From assembly GCF_026151205.1 (NCBI RefSeq), contig NC_087072.1, positions 850,375 through 914,374 of the forward strand: a DNA stretch of 64,000 bases. The letters are read 5' to 3'. The position numbers and the translations under genes are program-made. This DNA is from Bolinopsis microptera (lineage: Eukaryota > Ctenophora > Tentaculata > Lobata > Bolinopsidae). Position 1 is the stretch's first letter. Each line of letters begins with the position of its first letter. This document shows, in pieces, positions 12,901-24,916 of this stretch. A model generated the notes under the pieces. That model did no database searches and was not told the DNA's origin. It was given only the letters and a program-made list of their open reading frames with translations.

Positions 12901-15900
12901 CATCACTTGCTTCCCCTCAGGGACCTGTTAGTGCAGGTGATAACATCACTTGCTTCCCCTCAGGGACCTGTTAGTGCAGGTGATAACATCACTTGCTTCC
13001 CCTCAGGGACCTGTTAGTGCAGGTGATAACATCACTTGCTTCCCCTCAGGGACCTGTTAGTGCAGGTGTTAACATCACTTGCTTCCCCTCAGGGACCTGT
13101 TAGTGCAGGTGATAACATCACTTGCTTCCCCTCAGGGACCTGTTAGTGCAGGTGATAACATAACTTGCTTCCCCTCAGGGACCTGTTAGTGCAGGTGATA
13201 ACATCACTTGCTTCCCCTCAGGGACCTGTTAGTGCGGGTGATAACATCACTTGCTTCCCCTCAGGGACCTGTTAGTGCAGGTGATAACATCACTTGCTTC
13301 CCCTCAGGGACCTGTTAGTGCAGGTGATAACATCACTTGCTTCCCCTCAGGGACCTGTTAGTGCAGGTGATAACATCACTTGCTTCCCCTCAGGGACCTG
13401 TTACTGTTAGTGCAGGTGATAACATCACTTGCTTCCCCTCAGGGACCTGTTAGTGCAGGTGATAACATCACTTGCTTCCCCTCAGGGACCTGTTAGTGCA
13501 GGTGATAACATCACTTGCTTCCCCTCAGGGACCTGTTAGTGCAGGTGATAACATCACTTGCTTCCCCTCAGGGACCTGTTAGTGCAGGTGATAACGAACA
13601 TTCACACGCTGGTTCAATCCCAGCTAGCTCCCCACCCCTGGGAACTGATCGCCTCCCCAGTCCCTCATCAGAAGCAGAATACCTTGTTGGAGTGCGTCAA
13701 GTTGGCAAGACTCCAATCCATCCCCAACGAGGTTGGTTATTCAGTATCCCAATAGAGTCCGGGGTGCCGGAGGGGCTTGAGATTATGCAAATTCAGACTT
13801 ATTAACTGTCTGAAGGGCGACCCCCCGACTTAGTCGGTAAGTAAATTCCTGACATCTTGGAAATTATCAGGGTGAAATTATCAATTTAGCACGGCAGAAA
13901 CTGGTGCTTGGGACTGTGCCCATTGACTGGCTGGCTGGCTTACGGATAATTCACAAAGTGGCTGAATCGCTTAAATTTGATCGCAGAGTTTATGTAAATG
14001 TTACTATGGTTACTATGGTTACTAACAGAGTTTATGTAAATATTCTGAACCTGATAAAGGCTCAGTGGGCCTGGGGGGGGGGGGGGGGGGGGGCCAGAAT
14101 CTCATTAGAGTAACCTGACTGTCCTCCCCTCTCCCAGGGGGTGTAGGAAGAGGGGGGACAGGGGGCCTCCCCCTCTCCCCTATAACACTCTGTACTAGTC
14201 TGTACATGAAAGCACGTCAATGTCTATAGGTGCCATCAAGATGAGATCAGAATTTCAGATGGAGGCTAAGCAAATCAGCTCGCTAAACTCCATCAAGGCA
14301 AACTGAATTACAGTAATGATTCTATTATATATATTTAATTAATCCATATTGAACGCGAGCCCTTGACTGAAGCGTCAAGCCAAGACCAGGACTCGAAAGC
14401 TTACTGAATAACATGTCAATTGCACAAGCACACCTAATATCCGGATTTTACTAGCACAAGTAGGATCTACTGGAGAATGGCACATGGTGGTAGAACTTGA
14501 GGAAGTTTAATAGAGTATTTCTTTAGGTTTCTATAACACTTTTTACTGAGAATTATATCTACATTAATACATTTAGAGGTCATTTAGATGATTATCTAGA
14601 TGTAACCCTGGATGGACTCTAAATTTAGAAATAATTCTCAGCATGAAAACATATTCGACACTGTTAAACTACCACAAGTGCAACATTATAACAATGGTTG
14701 TAATGGTAGTTTCACTAAATGGTCACGATCATCTTCAATAAATTGATGGTTATAATGGTATTTTCACAAAATGCTCACGATCACCTCCAATAAATTGAAT
14801 TGCTCGTCCTCTCTAATACATCCGCTATTTCGGTAACCGCTACCGCACTTGATCTCAAAGACTCAAACGGTTGCCATGGCATCTTGCTCATTTATGCCAT
14901 ATTTCATTGGTGGTAAGGTTTGACATAGCACATATTGCTGAATAGTGTCCAAGTCAAGAAATGTTGATTAACTTATTTGATGAAGACAAGGGTCCAAACT
15001 GGAACCTCAACCAATGAATTGGAGTTGCTCTGTGCTCTAGATACCTTTTGACCGAAATATGAATAACTTTCTAACTAGAAGGGTCGGAGGCCGGAGCAAA
15101 CCTAGCAAGCTTTGTCGAAGATTAACGAACTTTTGTAACTATGGTAACTAGTAGTGTAACTATGGTAACGAACTTTTGCGGGTATAATGAATGAATAAAG
15201 CTCTCCGTCTGACCTAATCAGTTCAACCAAAGCTTCTGATAGAGATCCCCGAGGTTTCATATACTCAGAACGAAAGGTTTCTATCCTGGATTGTCCACAT
15301 ATACTAAGAACTTGAATGTGAGAATATGTGTGGGGCTTGGGTGGGCCCCATTTATTGAAAAAGTAACGCTCACTCCGAGATACTGCTGCAGTAGATAACG
15401 ACCAGGGGAATACTGAGAGAGGGAATACTGCTGTATAGTATATATCAAACCAAATTCTTTACCAAGATTGTTAAAAGGCTGAATCATCTCTCAAAAACAA
15501 CTAAAATTTTCAACCCCAGGGTGTCCTAGTGGGTCCGAAAGTTTACCAGCAATTCCTCGACTACTTCATTGCTCTGTACACCAAGAAGAGTTCAGCAGAG
15601 GAGCTCAAACTTACCCTTCACAAGTAAGTGGGATATTACCATGGCAACCGTTACCAGGACCATATTATTGTAACGAGTTGTTTAAGTAAAACTAACCCTT
15701 CACAAGTGAGTGGGATATTATTGTAACGAGTTGTTTAAGTAAAACGTTTTGATGTTGTTGAGTTATTTAAGTTAGACAACTAAATTCTAGAATATGTGGA
15801 CGTTACCTAATGTTTAAAAGTGCTACAAGTGAAGTTATGGAAAATAAATTTGAAAGGACCTAAACAAACTCTAAACGACCTACTGTAATTAGAGCCTTAG

Positions 15901-18900
15901 AGGACGAGTGGCATGGTTAATGGTTTGTGAATTATAATTTGTAAGTTCGTTCACTTCGACCTATTGACTAAAGCACTACAGTTAATGACGGCCAACAAAC
16001 AATTTAGTCTCACGCAATATGAGTTATAACAATAATATACTCATAATATGCGTTACATAAACCTCTCCATCAGCTCATTCGTCTGCTTTCAAACCAAAGT
16101 CACGTTCTAACAGATTAGTCCTGTTAACAGCTTGGCTATTGGCACTACTATCCTAACATGCACCATTCTAGTGATATACCACGTTAGGAATTCAATAGTA
16201 TTATTTCAAGGAGATAGGTGTAGTTTTTAACGCACTTTGCTCCACCAACCAAATATCCACCCCTCGAAAACGCCGAAAGAGGCAGATTATGTGCTGACAG
16301 AATATTGCAGACATGGAATGTTCAAAACAGCCGTATATAATGTTCATAACTTAGTGCCATGGGATGGAAGTGTTTTAACCAGGTGTGCCCAGTACACACC
16401 CTGGACCCTGGCTCCATAATATGAAGGAGTTGTTTTAAATTCAAAATAGAAAGCTCGAATACCCGTCGATGAAAACAGAAGGGTTTTAGTTGAAATTAAG
16501 TTATATTATTGATTGTGTCACCAATGGCCAATCATTTTAAAGAAATTCACCTCTCAAGCAGTTGGAACGAATATCTAGAGTTAGTAAGCACTATTCCTGA
16601 GCCACTGTAAACATTAACTGTCTTCAAAACGATGTGTAGTCTCTGAACTGTAAATGCCAATATTATTGTAATCTAACGGTAAGTTTTAGTTTCCGTTAAA
16701 AATAAATAACTTTTCAGAGAAGCGCTGTTGACAATACAGTCTAAAAAATAAATAACTTTTCAGAGAAGCACTGTTGACAATACAGTCGATGGTAGAGAGC
16801 TGCAAGAAGATGAACGAGGCGATCTTCAGTGGGGAGAAGGTCCTGGCTGATACTCAAATACAGGTATTTAGTGGGGAGAAGGTCCTGGCTGATACTCAAA
16901 TACAGGTATTTAGTGGGGAGAAGGTCCTGGCTGATACTCAAATACAGGTATTTAGTGGGGAGAAGGTCCTGGCTGATACTCAAATACAGGTATTTAGTGG
17001 GGAGAAGGTCCTGGCTGATACTCAAATACAGGTATTTAGTGGGGAGAAGGTCCTGGCTGATACTCAAATACAGGTATTTAGTGGGGAGAAGGTCCTGGCT
17101 GATACTCAAATACAGGTATTTAGTGGGGAGAAGGTCCTGGCTGATACTCAAATACAGGTATTTAGTGGGGAGAAGGTCCTGGCTGATACTCAAATACAGG
17201 TATTTCATGAGTAGTAACCTCACATCTTCAGTGGGGAGAAGGTCCTGGCTGATACTCAAGTACAGGTATTTAGTGGGGAGAAGGTCCTGGCTGATACTCA
17301 AATACAGGTATTTAGTGGGGAGAAGGTCCTGGCTGATACTCAAATACAGGTATTTAGTGGGGAGAAGGTCCTGGCTGATACTCAAATACAGGTATTTTAT
17401 GAGTAGTAACCTCACATCTTCAGTGGGGAGAAGGTCCTGGCTGATACTCAAGTACAGGTATTTAGTGGGGAGAAGGTCCTGGCTGATACTCAAATACAGG
17501 TATTTTATGAGTAGTAACCTCACATCTTCAGTGGGGAGAAGGTCCTGGCTGATACTCAAATACAGGTATTTTATGAGTAGTAACCTCACATCTTCAGTGG
17601 GGAGAAGGTCCTGGCTGATACTCAAATACAGGTATTTTATGAGTAGTAACCTCACATCTTCAGTGGGGAGAAGGTCCTGGCTGATACTCAAGTACAGGTA
17701 TTTAGTGGGGAGAAGGTCCTGGCTGATACTCAAATACAGGTATTTAGTGGGGAGAAGGTCCTGGCTGATACTCAAATACAGGTATTCAGTGGGGAGAAGG
17801 TCCTGGCTGATACTCAAATACAGGTATTTGATGAGTAGTAACCTCACATCTTCAGTGGGGAGAAGGTCCTGGCTGATACTCAAATACAGGTATTTTATGA
17901 GTAGTAACCTCACATCTTCAGTGGGGAGAAGGTCCTGGCTGATACTCAAATACAGGTATTTAGTGGGGAGAAGGTCCTGGCTGATACTCAAATACAGGTA
18001 TTTAGTGGGGAGAAGGTCCTGGCTGATACTCAAATACAGGTATTTTATGAGTAGTAACCTCACATCTTCAGTGGGGAGAAGGTCCTGGCTGATACTCAAG
18101 TACAGGTATTTTATGAGTAGTAACCTCACATCTTCAGTGGGGAGAAGGTCCTGGCTGATACTCAAATACAGGTATTTGATGGGTAGTAACCTCACATCTT
18201 CAGTGGGGAGAAGGTCCTGGCTGATACTCAAATACAGGTATTTAGTGGGGAGAAGGTCCTGGCTGATACTCAAATACAGGTATTTAGTGGGGAGAAGGTC
18301 CTGGCTGATACTCAAATACAGGTATTTAGTGGGGAGAAGGTCCTGGCTGATACTCAAATACAGGTATTTAGTGGGGAGAAGGTCCTGGCTGATACTCAAA
18401 TACAGGTATTTAGTGGGGAGAAGGTCCTGGCTGATACTCAAATACAGGTATTCAGTGGGGAGAAGGTCCTGGCTGATACTCAAATACAGGTATTTAGTGG
18501 GGAGAAGGTCCTGGCTGATACTCAAATACAGGTATTTAGTGGGGAGAAGGTCCTGGCTGATACTCAAATACAGGTATTTAGTGGGGAGAAGGTCCTGGCT
18601 GATACTCAAATACAAGTATTTAGTGGGGAGAAGGTCCTGGCTGATACTCAAATACAGGTATTTAGTGGGGAGAAGGTCCTGGCTGATACTCAAATACAGG
18701 TATTTAGTGGGGAGAAGGTCCTGGCTGATACTCAAATACAGGTATTTAGTGGGGAGAAGGTCCTGGCTGATACTCAAATACAGGTATTTAGTGGGGAGAA
18801 GGTCCTGGCTGATACTCAAATACAGGTATTTAGTGGGGAGAAGGTCCTGGCTGATACTCAAATACAGGTATTTAGTGGGGAGAAGGTCCTGGCTGATACT

Positions 18901-21900
18901 CAAATACAGGTATTTAGTGGTGAGAAGGTCCTGGCTGATACTCAAATACAGGTATTTAGTGGTGAGAAGGTCCTGGCTGATACTCAAATACAGGTATTTA
19001 GTGGGGAGAAGGTCCTGGCTGATACTCAAATACAGGTATTTAGTGGGGAGAAGGTCCTGGCTGATACTCAAATACAGGTATTTAGTGGGGAGAAGGTCCT
19101 GGCTGATACTCAAATACAGGTATTTAGTGGGGAGAAGGTCCTGGCTGATACTCAAATACAGGTATTTAGTGGGGAGAAGGTCCTGGCTGATACTCAAATA
19201 CAGGTATTTAGTGGGGAGAAGGTCCTGGCTGATACTCAAATACAGGTATTTAGTGGGGAGAAGGTCCTGGCTGATACTCAAATACAGGTATTTAGTGGGG
19301 AGAAGGTCCTGGCTGATACTCAAATACAGGTATTTAGTGGGGAGAAGGTCCTGGCTGATACTCAAATACAGGTATTTAGTGGGGAGAAGGTCCTGGCTGA
19401 TACTCAAATACAGGTATTTAGTGGGGAGAAGGTCCTGGCTGATACTCAAATACAGGTATTTAGTGGGGAGAAGGTCCTGGCTGATACTCAAATACAGGTA
19501 TTTTATGAGTAGTAACCTCACACACGATATAGGTAGGTAAACCCCACTCACCACTCTACATTTATTTACTATTAATATGTGTACATTTTATAGATTTATC
19601 TAAACCTTGAGTATCCAACTGTTTCAGATATGTACGCTTTATAGGTACCAGTATCTTAACAGTAATACACCTTAACAGTAATACACCTGTTATATATTAG
19701 ACAGTATCTTAACAGTAATACATCTTAACAGTAATACTAGGCTATCCATTATCGGTATGAAATCTTTTATCTAGATAAACAGATAAAGATTTAGGTTTTA
19801 TCTAGATAAAACCGATAAAACCGATAATTTTTCTGCTGAAGGCCAAAGCCAAAATGTTTTCCAAATTTCGCAAAAACTAATTGTCGACTTTTATTACTGT
19901 TTACCAGTAATCTTGCTAAGGTACCACTTCCTTTCTTTTGAAAATATTAGAGCATCAGTTTTCTTCTCCGGGGAGCAGAAGTGCACCAGTTTTCTTCAAA
20001 CAGTAGACCAACGGTTTTCTTCTCCTAAGAACAGTAGTGTACCAGTTCTCTTCAAAACAGTAGACCAACGGTTTCCTTCTCCTGAGAACAGTAACACACT
20101 AGTTCTCTTCAAAACAGTAGACCACCGGTTTTCTTCTCCTGAAAACAGTAACGCAATAGTTCTCTTCAAAACAGTAGACCACTGGTTTTCTTCTCCTGAG
20201 AACAGTAACACACTAGTTCTCTTCAAAACAGTAGACCACCGGTTTTCTTCTCCTGAAAACAGTAACACACTAGTTCTCTTCAAAACAGTAGACTACTGGT
20301 TTCCTTCTCCTGAGAACAGTAGTGCACCAAATACCAATTCTCCTCGAAACAGTAAAGCATTTAAAGTGATTCAGTGAACCGTTTTCTTATCCTGTTGATA
20401 ACTTGGAGCAACAGATTCCTTCTCCTGAAGACAATGTTTCACGCCCAGAACACTTACGGAATTCAAATGAGTGCCCTGCCGGTATTTTTGACTCTTGTTA
20501 ACAGTAACATGCTCGTTCCCGTCTCCAGAATTATTATAAGGTAAAACGCCAGCACTCTCAAGAGAACAATGTCAATAACCTTCTCTGGATTTCAACAGTT
20601 CATACAGTTCTACAGTTCCATAGGTATACAAATGTAAATAAACCTCTTAAGCTCACATCTAAGTAAACTACCTCTTCTATCATACTAGAAGACGTTTGGG
20701 ACTGTTTCTTGGACTTCTTGGGAAGGCAAAAACACTAATATTTCTTTACAATTTTACGGTATTGTGGCAGTATTTTCGGTAATATCTAGTGAAATTTTAT
20801 ACTATAAAAATATATACCGATAAAAATATGTTTTATCTAGATAAACAGATAACTTTTTTTAACGAATTATCGGAGATAATTATCGGTTACGATTATCGGA
20901 GTGGATAGCCTAAGTAATACACCTGTTATATTAGACAACATCTTAACAGTAAATAATCTTAACAGGTACAAGAACTGTTGAAGCAGTTGACCAAGAAAAG
21001 TGCTGCGTTGGAGAAGATAAAAGCTCAGTTGGGGTGTGAGAGTAGCTTGCTACCCAGTCTCCAAGCGCTGCAATCGCAACTAGTGAGTCTCACAGTTGGT
21101 GTCTATGGTAACTAGTAGTGTAACTATGGCAACTAGTGAGTCTCACAGTTGGTGTCTATGGTAACTAGTAGTGTAACTATGGCAACTAGTGAGTCTCACA
21201 GTTGGTGTCTATGGTAACTAGTAGTGTAACTATGGCAACTAGTGAGTCTCACAGTTGGTGTCTATGGTAACTAGTAGTGTAACTATGGCAACTAGTGAGT
21301 CTCCCAGTTGGTGTCTATGGTAACTAGTAGTGTAACTATGGCAACTAGTGAGTCTCACAGTTGGTGTCTATGGTAACTAGTAGTGTAACTATGGCAACTA
21401 GTGAGTCTCACAGTTGGTGTCTATGGTAACTAGTAGTGTAACTATGGCAACTAGTGAGTCTCACAGTTGGTGTCTATGGTAACTAGTAGTGTAACTATGG
21501 CAACTAGTGAGTCTCACAGTTGGTGTCTATGGTAACTAGTAGTGTAACTATGGCAACTAGTGAGTCTCACAGTTGGTGTCTATGGTAACTAGTAGTGTAA
21601 CTATGGCAACTAGTGAGTCTCACAGTTGGTGTCTATGGTAACTAGTAGTGTAACTATGGCAACTAGTGAGTCTCACAGTTGGTGTCTATGGTAACTAGTA
21701 GTGTAACTATGGCAACTAGTGAGTCTCACAGTTGGTGTCTATGGTAACTAGTGTGGTTCACAAAACACTTTTTATTCCGAATAATCAGGAATCAATGTTA
21801 ATCAGTTGCTCTATAGGCCAACTAAGCACCAAAAAAAATTTAGGTTCCAACTCGGCCGGGAACTGACCCCTCCGGCCACGCCCATTTTTTTACGGTTTCT

Positions 21901-24881
21901 TATACACATAAAAAACCGAATATTGGAGTTTTCACCCTTAAAGAGTTCCAATACGTCTTTAAAACGTCGATACTCGAATATAAACCTGCTGACGAGATTT
22001 CGTTTAATCATGGTCTCGAAACCGTACGAGTTCGGGAACCACGCCCAGTTTGGACCACACCCATTTTACAGGTAAAAATCCTAAATTAGGCTTTTTCGAC
22101 CTGAATCACCTAAGATATCCATTTCAAACCGCGATACTCTAATATAAATGTGCTTAAGGCATTTCGTTTAATTTTAATTTCAAAACCTTACCGTAAGAGG
22201 AACCACGCCCAAATACTGACCACGCCCATATTTCATATTATATGCATTTCTGGTCACACTTATACCAGAAGAACCATCTTTGAAAGATTCTACAGTCGCT
22301 GAGTTCCTCTTACGGATCACATAACAGTAACCAGCCATATCTGATCAAGAGAACTGACACCACTGACGAACACCGGAGTCCGCAAAGGGCCTGCACGCTG
22401 CTGCAAGAACTACTCTCTCGTCAGATCCTCTGGTTGGCATGCCGCCATCATATCCTCGAGCTGGTGGTAGGTGCTGCTTTCTTCGAGCTGTTTGGAGATA
22501 CAACCAGTCCTGTAAGAGGCCAGAAACCGTTGACCAGAACAGAGAGAGAGAACAGAGAAGTCCTGGGACACCTTAGACCTTGACGACCTTCAACTACCTT
22601 ATGTTCCTTCACTGTACAGAGCAGACACCGAGGAGCTTCTAGCCTGGATAAACACCCATCTTCAGCCAGAGAACGTCGAAACCCTTCGAAGAGGTGACTA
22701 CAAAGAGCTTCTGGCATGGAACTCGCTAAGCTGATCCTCGGAGGTTCCATAGAGAGAAAGAAGGGGTACACCTTTCACCTGACGAGACCTGGAGCAGACC
22801 ATCATTATATCCTTAAAATGGTCCTTCTCATGCACCAACTCCCAGAGCTTCACTGGCAGACCAAGAAGAAGATAGGAAAGATGTCCCACTTTGTGATCTT
22901 TGTCTACATCCAGGCTTGGTTCGCCGCCCCTTCACTCTTTACAGCAGCTTCGAACGATCTACTGCTCTACAAACGGCTGATCAAGTTCAGATCGATCCAC
23001 AAGAAGATATCTGTCGCCACTTCCACGGTGTTCCTTCGTCACCCGTGGTACCTAACAGAAGAATCGATAGTCTTCTCTCTCTTCAACGAGGACCTTCCTA
23101 TGGAAACGAGAAACCTGCTAGCGTCCAGGATTGGAGAACTAGACTCAGGAGACCTGGAGATCCGGAAGCCAAATTTACCGTCCTTCTCTGCAAAGTCAGT
23201 CATCACAGAATTTGTTGGAGATAGATCCAGACTTCTCTTTGATCTACTTGGCATTCAGACCGGCTTCTTGCTTTCTCCTGACTGGCAGATGACTCCTGGA
23301 TACGACACTGTGAAGACAGCCTTGAATAACCTGTCACCTATAAATGACTCATCTGAGCGGGCTCTGGCTCTGGCAATCCGCCTAAACACGAACATCACAA
23401 GAGACGAGGAGTCATACCAGGAACTGGTGCAAGTCGTAGAAGCTCATCGAAAGGAGAACAAGCTCGACACGAAGAAAAATCTGAAGAGTTTGTATTAGAT
23501 TTATATTGTTCAATTATAACCGCTTTTAATATTCAATATCTTGTTTTAACATTGAAATGCTTTGTTTAAATTCAGTAATATGAAATATGGGCGTGGTCAG
23601 TATTTGGGCGTGGTTCCTCTTATGGTAAGGTTTTGAAATTAAAATTAAACGAAATGCCTTAAGCACATTTATATTAGAGTATCGCGGTTTGAAATGGATA
23701 TCTTGGGTGATTCAGGTCGAAAAAGCCTAATTTAGGATTTTTACCTGTAAAATGGGTGTGGTCCAAACTGGGCGTGGTTCCCGAACTCGTACGGTTTCGA
23801 GACCATGATTAAACGAAATCTCGTCAGCAGGTTTATATTCGAGTATCGACGTTTTAAAGACGTATTGGAACTCTTTAAGGGTGAAAACTCCAATATTGGG
23901 GGGTAGGAAGCTCAATCTCAATTCTGAAACATGATTTTTCCGAAATTGAGATTGAGAAAATTGAGAAAATTGAGAAAATTGAAAAAATTTAAAATCTTTT
24001 AAAATCATTTTTCCGTTTAACTCAGTTCACTGATCAGTCCATAATGTTCCGATTACTGTTAAAATTACGTATACAGGAGTACAATAATCTGTATGTATCG
24101 CTGTTACTAGGACATTATAGATGATAAAATTGACTCTGGTAGCAACCATGATCAACAAACTTAATAAAATTCAGTACTTAGACACTGTAAGACCAGATGG
24201 ATCTGGTAGATGCAATCCAAAAAGAAAATTTAAACTTTTTGTTTTGATTTCAATTCCTGATCCGATTATATACGTTATTGTTAGGCGTGCTTACAATTTG
24301 TACCTTTCAGTTTCTCACTTCTCTCAAAATGGGGATGAAGGAGACAATTTATATATAAGTTATGGTAAAAGTGTTTTGAAAATATGGTACCCTATAATTT
24401 CAAAACAGACACAAATTAGAACGGACAAAAACGGAGATAAACGGACAAAAACTGTCACGGAAATAACATTTAAATGCTTTCTCCTCCTCCTTCTTACCCT
24501 CCTTAGTCCTCCTACTCATCCTCCCCCTCATCCTCCTCTTTCTCAGTCCCCCTCCTCCCCTCCTTAGTCCTCCTTCTCCTCCCCTCCTTATCCTCCTCAG
24601 TCTTCCTACTCATACTCCACTTTCTCAGTCCGCCTCCTCCTCCTTCTCCTTGGTCCTCTTGCCCTCCAAGTCCTTCTCATCCTCCTCTTCCTCCTTCTCT
24701 TCCTCCTCCTCCTCCTTCTCTTGATTCCTCTTGAGTCCTTCTCACCCTACTCAGTCTTCCTACTCATCATCCTCCTCTTTCTCATTCCGCCTCCTCCTCC
24801 TCCTCCTCCTCCTCCTCCTCCTCCTCCTCCTCCTCCTCCTCCTCCTCCTCCTCCTCTTCCTCCTCCTCCTCCTCCTCCTCC

Positions 24882-24916
<35 letters not shown>

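Noticed and set aside
9175..13571. CRISPR-like appearance of regular repeats
   Set aside because: Units are contiguous with no unique spacers, and they contain a eukaryotic acceptor and exon start; a minisatellite.
16741..19554. 937- and 903-codon open frames on both strands
   Set aside because: They are produced by a 42/66-bp tandem repeat whose unit length is a multiple of three and lacks stops in several frames; not proteins.
22448..22889. Minus-strand frames of 107 and 63 codons
   Set aside because: They overlap the plus-strand transposon protein fragments carrying recognisable motifs and show no family features.
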